In this document: positions 1 through 7,614 of the stretch, piece by piece
How positions within the stretch are numbered: position 1 is the first letter of the stretch
Layout of the letters: the number at the start of each line of letters is the position of its first letter
Origin: CAVTJL01 sp963735065
GTDB lineage: Bacteria > Pseudomonadota > Alphaproteobacteria > Geminicoccales > Geminicoccaceae
NCBI GenBank assembly: GCA_963735065.1
Contig: CAVTJL010000001.1
Coordinates: 2,356,001-2,420,000 of the forward strand
Reading direction: 5' to 3'
Length of the DNA stretch: 64,000 nt
Position numbers and translations under genes: made by a program
The notes under the pieces: model-generated
Seen by the model: only the letters and a program-made list of their open reading frames with translations
Told to the model about the DNA's origin: nothing
Database searches by the model: none

Positions 1-680
1 ACCAGGTGTTGACGAACTCGTCCGGCTGCTTGCGCGTCTGCGAGAGCTGGGTATCGCGCTCGGCGATGTGCACGGCGCGGATGCCGAGATCGCGCATCAG
101 CCGCGCCCAGTCGGCCTGCCCCGCCGGCGGCTCGTGCCGGAGCCCCGTATCGCGGGCCACGTTGAGGAGCGCCTCCTTGAGGAGCTGCGAGACGAGGCCG
201 GGATTCGCCCCCTGGGCGATCACGGCGGTGGGGCCTCGGCCGAGCTCGCGCTTCACCGCGAGCGCGCTCTCGCGCAGCGCGTAGTTGGAGCGCTGGCTGG
301 GCGTGAGGCTCTCGTCGAAATAGGCGCCCGCCCAGGGCTCGATGCAGGTGTCGAGGTAGAGGGCACCCCGCTCGCGGGCCAGCCGGACGAGCGCCATCGA
401 GCTGACGTCCACCGAGAGGTTGAGGAGGAAGTCGCCTATGCCGAGGAGCGGCTCGATGACCTGGCGATAGTTGTCGGGCGTGATCACCTGCTCGACGAAC
501 TCGATGCCGTAGTGTGCCGCGACCTCGCGCCCGCGCGCATCGGCGGTGACGATCAGGATGCGATCCGGCGTGACGTCGAGATGGCGCAGGATCAGGGGCA
601 GCACGGCCTGGCCGATGCTGCCGCAACCGACCATGACGAGCTGGCCCGGCAGGTGCGCGTGGATGCGATGCTCGCTCATG
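1..680 (-). CDS. hss: Homospermidine synthase, N-terminal part (cut by window edge)
   Basis: Only the first 226 codons are visible; the gene runs off the left edge on the minus strand. The start ATG at 680 is preceded by GAGGAG nine bases upstream. The product opens MSEHRIHAHLPGQ and carries a Rossmann glycine loop (VGCGSIG, residues 17-23) followed by LNLSVDVSS, YLDTCIEPW and IAQGANPGLVS, which I recognise from homospermidine synthase. The family makes homospermidine from putrescine units in the cytoplasm, using tightly bound NAD+; homospermidine is a main polyamine of many alphaproteobacteria. No partner gene is seen beside it. Whether the C-terminal half is intact cannot be judged. Confidence 0.9.
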
Positions 681-800
681 GCGGAGATCTCCTCAAGGCG
701 TGCCGGCCTGCGACCGGCGCGTTGGCAGCAATCAGGTAACGGCAGCCCGCCGGCGCGGGTGCCGCCTAGCTCGGATTCTTGGTCGGCCTGCTCCGCAGGC

Positions 801-1130
801 TCAGGCGCGGGCCTCGCTGGCGGCCTGGGGGCGCTTGCGGTCGGAGGACCGGGATTGCCCGGCAGCGTTCGGCGCCGCCATCGAGGCCTCGAGGCGTGCC
901 AGGCGATCCTCGACCTCGGCGGCCCAGCCGCTCGCGGCGGTGGCCTCGCTCTCGCGGGTCGCGCCGTCGAGCAGCTCGGTCAGCCACTGACCGAGCGTCA
1001 TGCCACGGGCCCGCGCCGCATCGCCGGCTGCCTTCTGGAGCTGTGCCGGAACGCCGCGCACGGTCCAGCGGCTGGTCTTGTCGACCATCGCCTTCGCCGG
1101 TTTCACGGCCTTCCTCTCCTTCTTCGCCAT
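801..1130 (-). CDS. Ribbon-helix-helix DNA-binding-like small protein
   Basis: A 109-residue protein. I chose the ATG at 1130 (MAKKERKAVK) because the 27 in-frame residues upstream look non-coding. After a basic N-terminus (residues 1-15), SRWTVRGVP, QKAAGDAARARG and TLGQWLTELL follow the strand-helix-helix pattern of Arc/MetJ-type ribbon-helix-helix proteins, which bind DNA as dimers through the beta strand. The tail (residues ~65-109) has a short coiled-coil-like segment (VEDRLARLEAS) and a polar end. There is no toxin gene beside it, so an antitoxin role is not supported. Its regulatory target is unknown, and the ribosome binding site is weak. Confidence 0.6.
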   Translation of the reverse strand: MAKKERKAVKPAKAMVDKTSRWTVRGVPAQLQKAAGDAARARGMTLGQWLTELLDGATRESEATAASGWAAEVEDRLARLEASMAAPNAAGQSRSSDRKRPQAASEARA

Positions 1131-1262
1131 GATGCGTCGTCCAGTCAGCCGTGGCAGCCATGTCTGCCGGGAGCGCGCATATAGGGTCGTCTTTCGGCGC
1201 TGGCAAGACAAAAATGTCTGCCGCGGCGGCCACGGCAGACAGAAGGCGTATCGGCCGATGGC

Positions 1263-2390
1263 TCAGCGGCCGGGCAGGAGGCGAAGCGAGGCCAGTCGCC
1301 TTGCATGGGCTGCCACCGCCGCCTCGGCCAACGCCGCCGGCAGCCCGAGGCCGTAGGCCTTCTGCAGATAGGTCAGGAAGTCGTAGATCGTGACCGCCGG
1401 GCAGACCTCGAGCTCCAGGAAATAGACCGTCCCGTCGGCGCCGAGCCTGAAATCGAGCGAGAAGTAGTCGCGCAAGCCCAGGAGCCGCACGAGCCGCCTC
1501 GTCGCATCGCGGATCGTGGCGAGCTGGGCCGCCCGCCGCGGGTCGCTCGCCGCCTCGATCGCAAGATCGGCCATGTCGAGCCTCATGGGCTTCTCCCGGC
1601 TGCCTGCGGTGCCAGGAGCGCGGAGCGACGTCATCGCCAGGCTGTCGTCGAGCGTGGGAAACGGGCGCCGGAGGCCGCCGTCGGTGAGCTCGATCCGATA
1701 GACGCCGAGCGGCGGCTCGCCCCGGCCGAGGTCCATGCAGCTCACCCGCACATCCTCGCCCTCGACATAGGCCTGGACCACGGCGTCGTCCCCGTAGCGC
1801 TCATGGATGCGCCGCGAGAGGTCGAGCGCGGTCGCGAGGTCGGCGCAGCGCGAGGTGGTGGCGATGCCGATCTTGGCGCCGAGCCTGTTCGGCTTCACGA
1901 AGAGGGGCACGCCATGGGGGAACGCTGCCGGCGAGAGCGCCTCGCCGTCGCGCGCGAGCATCGTCTCGGGCGCGCGCACCCCGATGGCGCGGGCCAGCGC
2001 CGTGCATCTGAACTTGTCCTGGGCAAGGTGCAGCACCTCGGGGCCGCTGCCGAAGGTGGGAACCCCAAGAAGGGCGCCGAGCGCGCCGACGAAGCTGCCG
2101 CGGTAGAAGAAAAAGCCGTCCGTCACGCACCAGAGAAGGGTCTGGGCAGGGTCGGCGCGCTGCAGCAGCGGCAGATAGGCGTCGTGATCGTCGAGGGCGT
2201 GGAACGATGCCTCGACCCCCGCCGGGGAGAATGCCTCGGCGATGGGCTGCATGAGCGGGACGAGGTCGGTCGCCTGCGCCAGGTAGAAGGCGACCTCCGC
2301 CGCGACGTCGGGCGCGTGCCCCTGCTCGATCAGGCGGGCCCGGCAGGCCGCCTCGGGCTCGTAGAGAACGACGAACCTCCGCAGACGCAT
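1263..2390 (-). CDS. ATP-grasp ligase-like protein (D-Ala-D-Ala ligase-related)
   Basis: A 375-residue protein with an ATP-grasp layout. The middle has FVKPNRLGAKIGI (residues ~163-175), matching the ATP-binding lysine and glycine-rich loop. Near the C-terminus YFSLDFRLGADG and FLELEVCPA supply the acidic metal-binding residues. The fold is that of D-alanine-D-alanine ligase relatives, which join an amino or hydroxy acid to a carboxylate through an acyl phosphate. It lacks the usual NTxPG-type ending of Ddl and is not in a mur/fts cluster, so I do not call it Ddl. Substrate unknown. It stands alone, divergent from prs across about 160 bp. Confidence 0.6.
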   Translation of the reverse strand: MRLRRFVVLYEPEAACRARLIEQGHAPDVAAEVAFYLAQATDLVPLMQPIAEAFSPAGVEASFHALDDHDAYLPLLQRADPAQTLLWCVTDGFFFYRGSFVGALGALLGVPTFGSGPEVLHLAQDKFRCTALARAIGVRAPETMLARDGEALSPAAFPHGVPLFVKPNRLGAKIGIATTSRCADLATALDLSRRIHERYGDDAVVQAYVEGEDVRVSCMDLGRGEPPLGVYRIELTDGGLRRPFPTLDDSLAMTSLRAPGTAGSREKPMRLDMADLAIEAASDPRRAAQLATIRDATRRLVRLLGLRDYFSLDFRLGADGTVYFLELEVCPAVTIYDFLTYLQKAYGLGLPAALAEAAVAAHARRLASLRLLPGR

Positions 2391-2551
2391 CCCCCTTCCT
2401 CCTCCGCCTCATGGCCTCGATCCGCGCCATGGCGGCGGGAGGCAGCGCCAGGATATGACAAAGCCGTGCGTTGCGCGTTTACGGCGTCGGGAGGCGTTGA
2501 TAAAAGGCCCTGCGCCGCCGCCACCCATGCTGCTGCACGGAACCCACGCCC

Positions 2552-3484
2552 ATGAAGCTCCTTGCCGGCAACAGCAACCGGCCGCTGGCCGAGGCCATTG
2601 CCGCCTCCCTGCGCATCGACCTCACGAAGGCTACGGTTCACCGGTTCGCCGACATGGAGGTCTTCGTCGAGATTCACGAGAACGTCCGCGGCGAGGACGT
2701 GTTCATCATCCAGTCGACCTCGCATCCGGCGAACGACAATCTGATGGAGCTTCTCGTCATCATCGACGCGCTGCGTCGTGCCTCGGCGCGGCGCATCACG
2801 GCGGTGGTGCCCTATTTCGGCTATGCCCGGCAGGATCGGAAGTCGGCGTCGCGCACGCCGATCTCAGCCAAGCTCGTGGCCAACCTCATCACCGTTGCCG
2901 GCGCCTCGCGCGTGCTCACGATGGAGCTGCATGCCGGGCAGATCCAGGGCTTCTTCGACATCCCGCTCGACAATCTCTTCTCGACGCCGCTGATGGTGCC
3001 GGACATCAGGAACAATCTCGGGACGGAGAATCTCGTCATCGTGTCGCCGGACGTGGGCGGCGTGACCCGCGCGCGCGGCTTCGCCAAGCGCCTTGACGTC
3101 GGTCTGGCCATCATCGATAAGCGCCGCGAGCGTGCCGGCGTCTCCGAGGTCATGCACGTCATCGGCGACGTCCGCGGCATGCGCTGCATCATCGTCGATG
3201 ACATCGCAGACAGCGGCGGCACGCTTTGCAATGCGGCGGACGCGCTTCTGCGCGAGGGCGCCGAATTGGTGCAGGCCTATGTGACCCACGGCGTCCTGTC
3301 GGCGGGGGCGGTTGCGCGCGTCGCGGCAAGCTCGCTCGATCGGCTCGTCATCACGGACAGCATCAGGCCGACCGAGGCGGTTCGCGTCACCGACAAGATC
3401 CGCGTGCTCTCGGTGGCGCAGCTCATGGGCGAGGCGATCACCCGCATCTCGAGCGAGGGCTCGGTGTCGAGCCTGTTCGACTAG
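2552..3484 (+). CDS. prs: Ribose-phosphate pyrophosphokinase (PRPP synthase)
   Basis: A 310-residue cytoplasmic enzyme that makes phosphoribosyl pyrophosphate from ribose 5-phosphate and ATP for nucleotide, histidine and tryptophan synthesis. The N-terminus MKLLAGNSNRPLA, the flexible-loop region YFGYARQDRKSASRTPIS (~residues 90-107), the VSPDVGGVTRARGFA segment and the PRPP-binding loop VDDIADSGGTL (~residues 215-225) are diagnostic. Length is typical. It leads a run of housekeeping genes on the same strand (rplY, pth, ychF), a common alphaproteobacterial arrangement. The ribosome binding site is weak. Confidence 0.97.
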   Translation: MKLLAGNSNRPLAEAIAASLRIDLTKATVHRFADMEVFVEIHENVRGEDVFIIQSTSHPANDNLMELLVIIDALRRASARRITAVVPYFGYARQDRKSASRTPISAKLVANLITVAGASRVLTMELHAGQIQGFFDIPLDNLFSTPLMVPDIRNNLGTENLVIVSPDVGGVTRARGFAKRLDVGLAIIDKRRERAGVSEVMHVIGDVRGMRCIIVDDIADSGGTLCNAADALLREGAELVQAYVTHGVLSAGAVARVAASSLDRLVITDSIRPTEAVRVTDKIRVLSVAQLMGEAITRISSEGSVSSLFD

Positions 3485-3550
3485 CTGTCAACTGTTGGTC
3501 TGTCCGGGCGGGCTGGGTCCCGCGGGCCGGAGGGGCAAGGAGCAACGTCA

Positions 3551-4174
3551 ATGACTTCCATGGTGAGCTTCAAGGCCGAGCTGCGCGAGCGGACGGGCAA
3601 GGGCGGCGCTCGGGCGCTGCGGCGCGAGGGCAAGATCCCGGCCATCATCTACGGGGGCGGCGAGGAGCCGACCAAGGTCGCGGTGCCGGTCAAGGAGCTC
3701 AAGCGCGAGCTCACCATGAACCCGCGCTTCTTCGCGTCCGTTTGCGAGCTCGAGCTCGACGGCAAGGTCTTTCACGTGCTGCCGCGTGACGCACAGCTCC
3801 ATCCGGTGAGCGAGGCCCCGCTTCACATCGACTTCGTGCGCGCCGAGGGCGGCGCCCGGGTCACCGTCGCCGTCCAGGTCCGCTTCGCGAACGAGCCGGC
3901 CTCGCCCGGCCTGAAGCGCGGCGGCGTCCTCAACATCGTCCGACGCGACGTCGAGCTCGTCTGTCCCGCGGACGCGATCCCGGGGGAGCTGATCGTCGAC
4001 CTCACCGGCTTCGACATCGGCGAGTCGATCCATATCAGCCACGTCAACCTGCCCGAGGGCGTGAGCCCGACCATCACGGACCGCGACTTCACGCTCGCCT
4101 CGATCGTGCCGCCGACCGTGGGCGGCGAGGCCGCCGCTGCCGAGGAGACCGCCCAGGCCGCGCCTGCAGGCTGA
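3551..4174 (+). CDS. rplY: 50S ribosomal protein L25/general stress protein Ctc
   Basis: A 207-residue protein that binds 5S rRNA in the large ribosomal subunit. Residues 1-95 form the L25 domain (FKAELRERTGKGGARALRREGKIPAIIYG). The remainder is the extra C-terminal beta domain of the long TL5/Ctc form (VQVRFANEPASPGLKRGG, GFDIGESIHISHV), ending in an acidic Ala/Glu-rich tail. An AAGGAG site lies just upstream of the ATG. It is 66 bp after prs and 27 bp before pth, in the usual prs-rplY-pth-ychF order. Confidence 0.97.
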   Translation: MTSMVSFKAELRERTGKGGARALRREGKIPAIIYGGGEEPTKVAVPVKELKRELTMNPRFFASVCELELDGKVFHVLPRDAQLHPVSEAPLHIDFVRAEGGARVTVAVQVRFANEPASPGLKRGGVLNIVRRDVELVCPADAIPGELIVDLTGFDIGESIHISHVNLPEGVSPTITDRDFTLASIVPPTVGGEAAAAEETAQAAPAG

Positions 4175-4201
4175 GCTTCTCTGGGTCCGGCGGCCTGATC
4201 C

Positions 4202-4810
4202 GTGAAGCTGCTGGTCGGCCTCGGCAATCCCGGCGATCGCTACGCGAGGAACCGGCACAATGTGGGGTTCCTCGCGGTCGACGCGATTGCCGAGCGCTAT
4301 CGCTTTCCGGGTTGGCGCAGCAAGTGGCGGGGCCTGCTCAGCGAGGGCGAGCTGGGCGGTGAGCGGGTCCTCCTGCTGAAGCCGCAGACCTACATGAACG
4401 AGTCGGGCCGCTCGGTGGCGGACTCGGTGCGCTTCCACAAGCTCCCGCTCGAGGACGTGATCGTCTTCCACGACGAGCTCGATCTCGCAGCCGGCAAGGT
4501 GCGGGTGAAGCTGGGTGGAGGCGTTGCCGGGCACAACGGGCTGCGTAGCATCGACGCCTGCCTCGGCTCCAAGGCGTTCCGGCGGGTGAGGATCGGCATC
4601 GGCCATCCGGGGCACAAGGATCTCGTGCTGCCCCACGTGCTCGGCGACTTCGCCAAGAGCGACCGGGACTGGCTCGTGCCGATGCTCGATGCGCTTGCCG
4701 AGGCCGCGCCGCTTCTGGTGCAAGGCGACGAGGCCGGTTTCATGAACAAGGTGGCGTTGCTGACCCGCCCGCCCAAGGCGGAGCGGAGCCCGGCGCCACC
4801 ATCCTCCTGA
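4202..4810 (+). CDS. pth: Aminoacyl-tRNA hydrolase (peptidyl-tRNA hydrolase)
   Basis: A 202-residue enzyme that frees tRNAs from prematurely released peptidyl-tRNA. It starts at GTG 4202, which gives the conserved opening VGLGNPGDRYARNRHNVGF with the catalytic His and neighbouring Asn. KPQTYMNESG and FHDELDL supply the remaining substrate-binding residues, and GGGVAGHNGLRS is the GGxxGHNG motif. Length is normal. It lies between rplY and ychF and is probably co-transcribed with both; the start has no strong Shine-Dalgarno, consistent with reading from the upstream genes. Confidence 0.96.
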   Translation: MKLLVGLGNPGDRYARNRHNVGFLAVDAIAERYRFPGWRSKWRGLLSEGELGGERVLLLKPQTYMNESGRSVADSVRFHKLPLEDVIVFHDELDLAAGKVRVKLGGGVAGHNGLRSIDACLGSKAFRRVRIGIGHPGHKDLVLPHVLGDFAKSDRDWLVPMLDALAEAAPLLVQGDEAGFMNKVALLTRPPKAERSPAPPSS

Positions 4811-4823
4811 GCGATCGGGTGCC

Positions 4824-5921
4824 ATGGGCTTCAATTGTGGGATCGTCGGCCTGCCCAACGTCGGCAAGTCGACCCTCTTCAACGCGCTGACCGAGACGGC
4901 AGCCGCGTCTGCCGCCAACTACCCCTTCTGCACGATCGAGCCCAACATAGGCCGCGTGCCGGTGCCGGATCCGCGCCTCGCGGTGGTGGCGCGGATCGCG
5001 AGGTCGGCCAAGATCGTGCCGACCCAGCTCGAGATCAAGGACATCGCCGGGCTGGTCCGCGGCGCCTCCAAGGGGGAGGGGCTGGGCAATCGGTTTCTGG
5101 GTGCGATCCGCGAGGTCGACGCCGTCTTGCACGTGCTGCGCTGCTTCGAGGATCCCGACGTCACCCATGTCGAAGGTGGCGTTGATCCGCTCCGGGACGC
5201 CGAGCTCGTGGAGACCGAGCTGCTCCTTTCCGACCTCGAGAGCCTCGAGCGGCAGAAGGAGGCGCTGATCAAGCGTGCGCGCGGCCAGGACAAGGAGGCG
5301 AAGGCGCGCCTCGAGCTGCTGGACCGCGTGCTGCCGCCTCTGGGCGATGGCTGCCCTGCCCGGCGGCTGACGCTCGGCGCCGAGGATCGCGCCCTTCTCG
5401 AGGGCTTTCACCTGCTGAGCGCCAAGCCCGTCCTTTATGTCTGCAACGTCGAGGAGGCGGCGGCGGCCTCGGGGAACGAGCTGTCGCGTCAGGTGGGGGC
5501 GATGGCGGAGGCGCAGGGCGCCAGGCACGTCGTCGTCTCGGCGGCGATCGAGGCCGAGGTCGCGACCTTGGCGCCCGACGAGCGCAGGGAATATCTGGAG
5601 ACGCTGGGCCTCGCCGAGCCCGGCCTCAACCGCGTCATCGCCGAGGGCTACGCGCTGCTCGATCTGCTGACCTTCCTCACCGTCGGACCCAAGGAGGCAC
5701 GGGCCTGGACGACGCATCGCGGCGCCACGGCGCCCGAGGGAGCGGGCGTCATCCATACCGACTTCCAGAAAGGCTTCATCTGCGCCGAGGTCATCGCCTA
5801 CGACGACTTCGTCACGTTGGGCGGTGAGCAGGGTGCCAAGGAGGCCGGGAAGATGCGCCTGGAAGGACGCGACTACGTCATCCAGGACGGCGACGTCTGC
5901 CACTTCCGCTTCAATGTCTGA
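4824..5921 (+). CDS. ychF: Redox-regulated ATPase/GTP-binding protein YchF
   Basis: A 365-residue Obg-related P-loop protein (the OLA1/YchF family, which prefers ATP) associated with ribosomes and stress responses. The G1 loop is GLPNVGKST (residues ~8-16), followed by IKDIAGLVRGAS in switch II. The NKxD position is changed to the family variant (VCNVEE), and the C-terminus is a TGS domain (FLTVGPKEARAW, IHTDFQKGFICAEVI). It starts 14 bp after pth, completing the housekeeping run, and ends FRFNV as expected. Confidence 0.97.
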   Translation: MGFNCGIVGLPNVGKSTLFNALTETAAASAANYPFCTIEPNIGRVPVPDPRLAVVARIARSAKIVPTQLEIKDIAGLVRGASKGEGLGNRFLGAIREVDAVLHVLRCFEDPDVTHVEGGVDPLRDAELVETELLLSDLESLERQKEALIKRARGQDKEAKARLELLDRVLPPLGDGCPARRLTLGAEDRALLEGFHLLSAKPVLYVCNVEEAAAASGNELSRQVGAMAEAQGARHVVVSAAIEAEVATLAPDERREYLETLGLAEPGLNRVIAEGYALLDLLTFLTVGPKEARAWTTHRGATAPEGAGVIHTDFQKGFICAEVIAYDDFVTLGGEQGAKEAGKMRLEGRDYVIQDGDVCHFRFNV

Positions 5922-5978
5922 GCAGCGCTCGGGTCTCACGTCGCCAGGACCCGGGCGCAAAGAGAAAGGCGGAGCGTT

Positions 5979-5997
5979 GCCGGCTCTGTGAGCCGGC
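5979..5997. terminator. Hairpin between convergent genes
   Basis: GCCGGCTC-TGT-GAGCCGGC is a perfect 8-bp stem with a 3-base loop, 58 bp after the ychF stop and about 80 bp from the end of the convergent repeat-protein gene. No T-run follows, so intrinsic termination is not certain; it may act on either strand. Confidence 0.45.
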
Positions 5998-6077
5998 GTT
6001 GCCCCGCCCTGCAAAATCAGGCTACCGGCGTTGCGCTTCGGGCGCGCTCCGTCCGATGCGCCGCGCCGGCCGGCGGT

Positions 6078-6885
6078 CTAGAGCTCGCCGCCGCAGAACG
6101 CGCCCTTGTCGCAGGACTCACCGTTCTTCGTCTTGGTCTCCACGACGTCGGGCTCGCTCGAAGGATCGCCGTAGCCGTCGCCGTAGCCATCATGGCCCCA
6201 GCGCCCGTCATGGCCCCAGCGCCCATCGCGGCCCCAGCGCCCGTCATGCCCGCGGCGGTTATCGTGGCCCCAGCCGCCCTTGTGATCCCGGCCGCCGTCG
6301 CGACCCCAGCCATTGTCCTGCCCGTCGCGACCCTTGTGGCCCGGACCGCCATGGCCGCCATAGCGCCCATCGTGCCCATAACCGCTGTCGCGGCCGTCGT
6401 GGCCGAAGCCGCCGTCACGTCCGTCGCGCCTGTCATGACCGAAGCCACCGTGACGCCCATCGCGGCCGTCATGGCCGAAGCCGCCGTCACGTCCGTCGCG
6501 CCCGTCATGACCGAAGCCACCGTCACGTCCGTCGCGCCCGTCATGACCGAAGCCACCGTGACGCCCATCGCGGCCGTCATGGCCGAAGCCGCCGCCACGT
6601 CCGTCGCGCTCGTCATGACCGAAGCCACCGTGACGCCCGTCGCGGCCATCATGGCCATAGCCGTCCTTCCCGCCGCGGTCGTGGCCTCGGCTCGAACTCG
6701 TGCCCGCCGCGGCCCTTGCCGCCACGGTCGTGGCTGCCGCGATCGTGGTTGCCGTAACCACCCTCGTCGCTGGAGACGCCACCCTTGGAATCGCTCCCGT
6801 GGCCGCCATGCTGCCCGGCCTGCGCCGCGCCGATAGAGGCCACACCGGCGATGAGGGTTGCTGCAAGAAGCCTGGTAATCCGCAT
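6078..6885 (-). pseudogene. Secreted Gly/His/Asp/Arg-rich repeat protein, apparent frameshift
   Basis: The start ATG at 6885 has GGGAG upstream and gives a clear signal peptide (MRITRLLAATLIAGVASIGAAQA, cleaved after ~23) followed by a Gly/His/Asp-rich segment (GGYGNHDRGSHDRGGKG). That frame then turns into a short Arg/Pro tail, while the same low-complexity composition resumes in the +1 frame (SSSRGHDRGGKDGYGHDG) and continues to the stop at 6078. One extra base between about 6690 and 6712 would explain this. The second part holds seven 12-residue repeats, then hexameric GHDGRW units, and ends with two cysteines (GESCDKGAFCGGEL). The His/Asp content suggests possible metal binding. The protein is presumably exported; no family is recognised. 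It may be intact in the cell if the shift is a sequencing error. Confidence 0.6.
6405..6656 (-). repeat. Seven in-frame 36-bp tandem repeats
   Basis: On the minus strand seven consecutive 36-bp units encode variants of GHDGRDGRHGGF (changes: E or R for the second G, D or G for the last H). There are no spacers. Downstream at about 6198-6251 three 18-bp units encode GHDGRW/GRDGRW. Because the units are multiples of three, all six frames are unusually open here. Confidence 0.85.
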
Positions 6886-7170
6886 CGGCCAACTCCCGAG
6901 TTTCGTTCAACGGCTTCGTGTGGATGCGAAGTCGATGCCCCTCTGGGCGAGTGTTGGCTTACAGATGTTGATCTTGTCGATCTTGGTTAAGAAATGACTT
7001 ACGGTCTTATAGTACTAAGAAGTATTAACCTCTTCGGGGGAGAGTTGCTGAGGTCTCGAGGAGTTGCGATGGGCGGGCGTGGGCCGCTGCGGCCGGGGCG
7101 CGGGGGCCGCAGGCAGGCCGCGAGGCGACGGCTGCTGCCGCCGCCGTCGCAGCTCGTGCGCGAGATGAGG

Positions 7171-7614
7171 CTAGAAGAGGCGGATGAGGGCGACGCCGGC
7201 GGCGAGGAGGCCCACGCCGAAAAGGCGGCCCGGGCTCAGCGAGTGCTGTGGTACGCCGAGCAGGCCCAGCTGGTCGATCACCAGTGAGGCTATCAGCTGG
7301 CCGGCGATGAACAGGGCCACCGTGGTGGCCGAGCCCAGCCGCGGTGTCGCGATCAGCGCGGAAAGGACGAAGAACGCGCCGATGACGCCGCCACACCAGG
7401 TCCAGGCCGGCAGCGCCGCGAGGCCACGCACCGCGGGCGCCGGCAGGCGGAGCACCAGCACGGCCAGGAGCATCGTCAACGAGCTCACGGCCACGGAGAT
7501 GAGGGCCCCGTAGATGGGATGCCCGGCACCTGCTGCGACGCGCGCGTTGAGGAGCGGCTGCGCGGACAGCAGGCCGCCCATGACGAGGACGAAGCCGATG
7601 AGGAGCCCGGTCAC
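7171..7614 (-). CDS. YdcZ-type DMT-family inner-membrane transporter
   Basis: A 147-residue, very hydrophobic protein with about five membrane spans, the short single-domain form of the drug/metabolite transporter superfamily (DUF606/YdcZ). Recognisable pieces are TWCGGVIGAFFVLSA and the end GQLIASLVIDQLGLLGVPQH followed by LSPGRLFGVGLL. Such short forms usually work as dimers; the substrate is unknown. The start ATG at 7614 overlaps the stop of the M20 peptidase by 4 bp, so the two are translationally coupled and may handle the same kind of compound. Confidence 0.85.
   Translation of the reverse strand: MTGLLIGFVLVMGGLLSAQPLLNARVAAGAGHPIYGALISVAVSSLTMLLAVLVLRLPAPAVRGLAALPAWTWCGGVIGAFFVLSALIATPRLGSATTVALFIAGQLIASLVIDQLGLLGVPQHSLSPGRLFGVGLLAAGVALIRLF

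Noticed and set aside
801..1130. Toxin-antitoxin module around the ribbon-helix-helix gene.
   Set aside because: No small toxin gene is adjacent.
6405..6656. A 36-bp tandem repeat that could be read as a CRISPR array.
   Set aside because: There are no spacers, the units vary, and they encode in-frame peptides.
5988..6910. Long Ala- and Arg-rich ORFs on the plus strand and in a third minus frame over the repeat gene.
   Set aside because: They arise because 36-bp and 18-bp repeats keep every frame open; only the frame with a signal peptide and its +1 continuation has a sensible start and composition.
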